Positions 5,805 through 6,003 of a stretch of 6,003 nt of DNA are shown one piece after another (position 1 is the stretch's first letter; every line of letters begins with the position of its first letter). The notes below the pieces were generated by a model. That model was not told the DNA's origin. It saw only the letters and a list, made by a program, of their open reading frames with translations, and did no database searches. Made by a program: the position numbers and the translations under genes. Source of the DNA: Clostridia bacterium (lineage in GTDB: Bacteria > Bacillota > Clostridia > UBA1381); assembly GCA_017380475.1 (NCBI GenBank), contig JAFODX010000101.1, forward strand, positions 1 to 6,003, read 5' to 3'.

Positions 5805-6003
5805 TCACTTATCGTAGACCATACCGCCTCCGACAGCGTTTGCGACAATGTCGGTGCCGGCAAAGATTGTTTCAAAGAGCATATCGGCAAAAAGCTTGTG
5901 CATCTCACGAGTCGGGTGATTTATGCGGTTTTCAAGCATCATTGTTGTGTCTTCTGTCTCTGAAAGCTCTTTCCATTTTTTGTAACAGTCACAGACCGTA
6001 ACA
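5805..6003 (-). CDS. C-terminal end of a probable SGNH/GDSL-type hydrolase
   Basis: An open frame enters from the right edge and ends at TGA (5807-5805), giving 65 visible residues; the 5' part lies outside the window. The frame starts VTVCDCYKKWKELS and continues with LENRINHP (23-30), TREMHKLFADMLFETIF (31-47). An aspartate and tryptophan in a 'DxYxxW' stretch followed by N-x-I-N-H-P and a helix with MH-x-x-FA resembles the last block of SGNH/GDSL esterases, where the His before Pro would be the catalytic histidine (H29 here). The final residues (AGTDIVANAVGGGMVYDK) carry a Gly-rich tail of unknown meaning. Substrate cannot be told; such enzymes often deacetylate sugars or act on esters. 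Only the tail is visible, so the family call is moderate. It precedes mazG by 16 nt and probably shares its transcript. Confidence 0.6.
   Translation of the reverse strand, partial: VTVCDCYKKWKELSETEDTTMMLENRINHPTREMHKLFADMLFETIFAGTDIVANAVGGGMVYDK

Overview
The window reads as a stretch of chromosome from an anaerobic, endospore-forming, low-to-moderate GC member of the Clostridia. The evidence is the order mazG, (hup), rqcP/yabO, yabP, yabQ, divIC, which matches the sporulation and division neighbourhood of Bacillus subtilis, with an HU gene inserted as seen in many Clostridia. A membrane-anchored DUF6273 domain and frequent GTG/TTG starts also fit. The genus cannot be fixed from the sequence.

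All genes lie on the minus strand, so transcription runs from high to low coordinates. From right to left: 6003-5805 is the C-terminal end of a probable SGNH/GDSL-type hydrolase. 5788-5003 is mazG, 16 nt behind it. 5002-4869 is an intergenic region with a near-consensus vegetative promoter whose -10 box sits inside a perfect 15-bp palindrome. 4868-4593 is hup (HU). 4574-4526 is a long intercistronic hairpin. 4509-4270 is rqcP. 4207-3932, 3935-3489 and 3517-3203 are yabP, yabQ and divIC, overlapping in sequence. 3147-3115 is a strong intrinsic terminator. About 3116-1005 is a large polytopic membrane protein with an extra C-terminal DUF6273 domain. 1003-1 is pncB (nicotinate phosphoribosyltransferase), cut by the window edge.

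Functionally, mazG (nucleotide clean-up), hup (nucleoid), rqcP (rescue of stalled ribosomes), yabP/yabQ (spore coat and cortex) and divIC (septum assembly) form a conserved housekeeping/sporulation cluster. The hup promoter could serve everything down to the terminator. The last two genes form a separate unit: the membrane protein and pncB are separated by one base and are probably translationally coupled.

No tRNA, rRNA, CRISPR array, insertion sequence or long repeat was seen. No gap longer than about 134 bases lacks a gene. Most of the window is ordinary core genome. The parts that deserve attention are the membrane protein with its DUF6273 fusion, the terminator touching its start codon, and the regulatory structures around hup.
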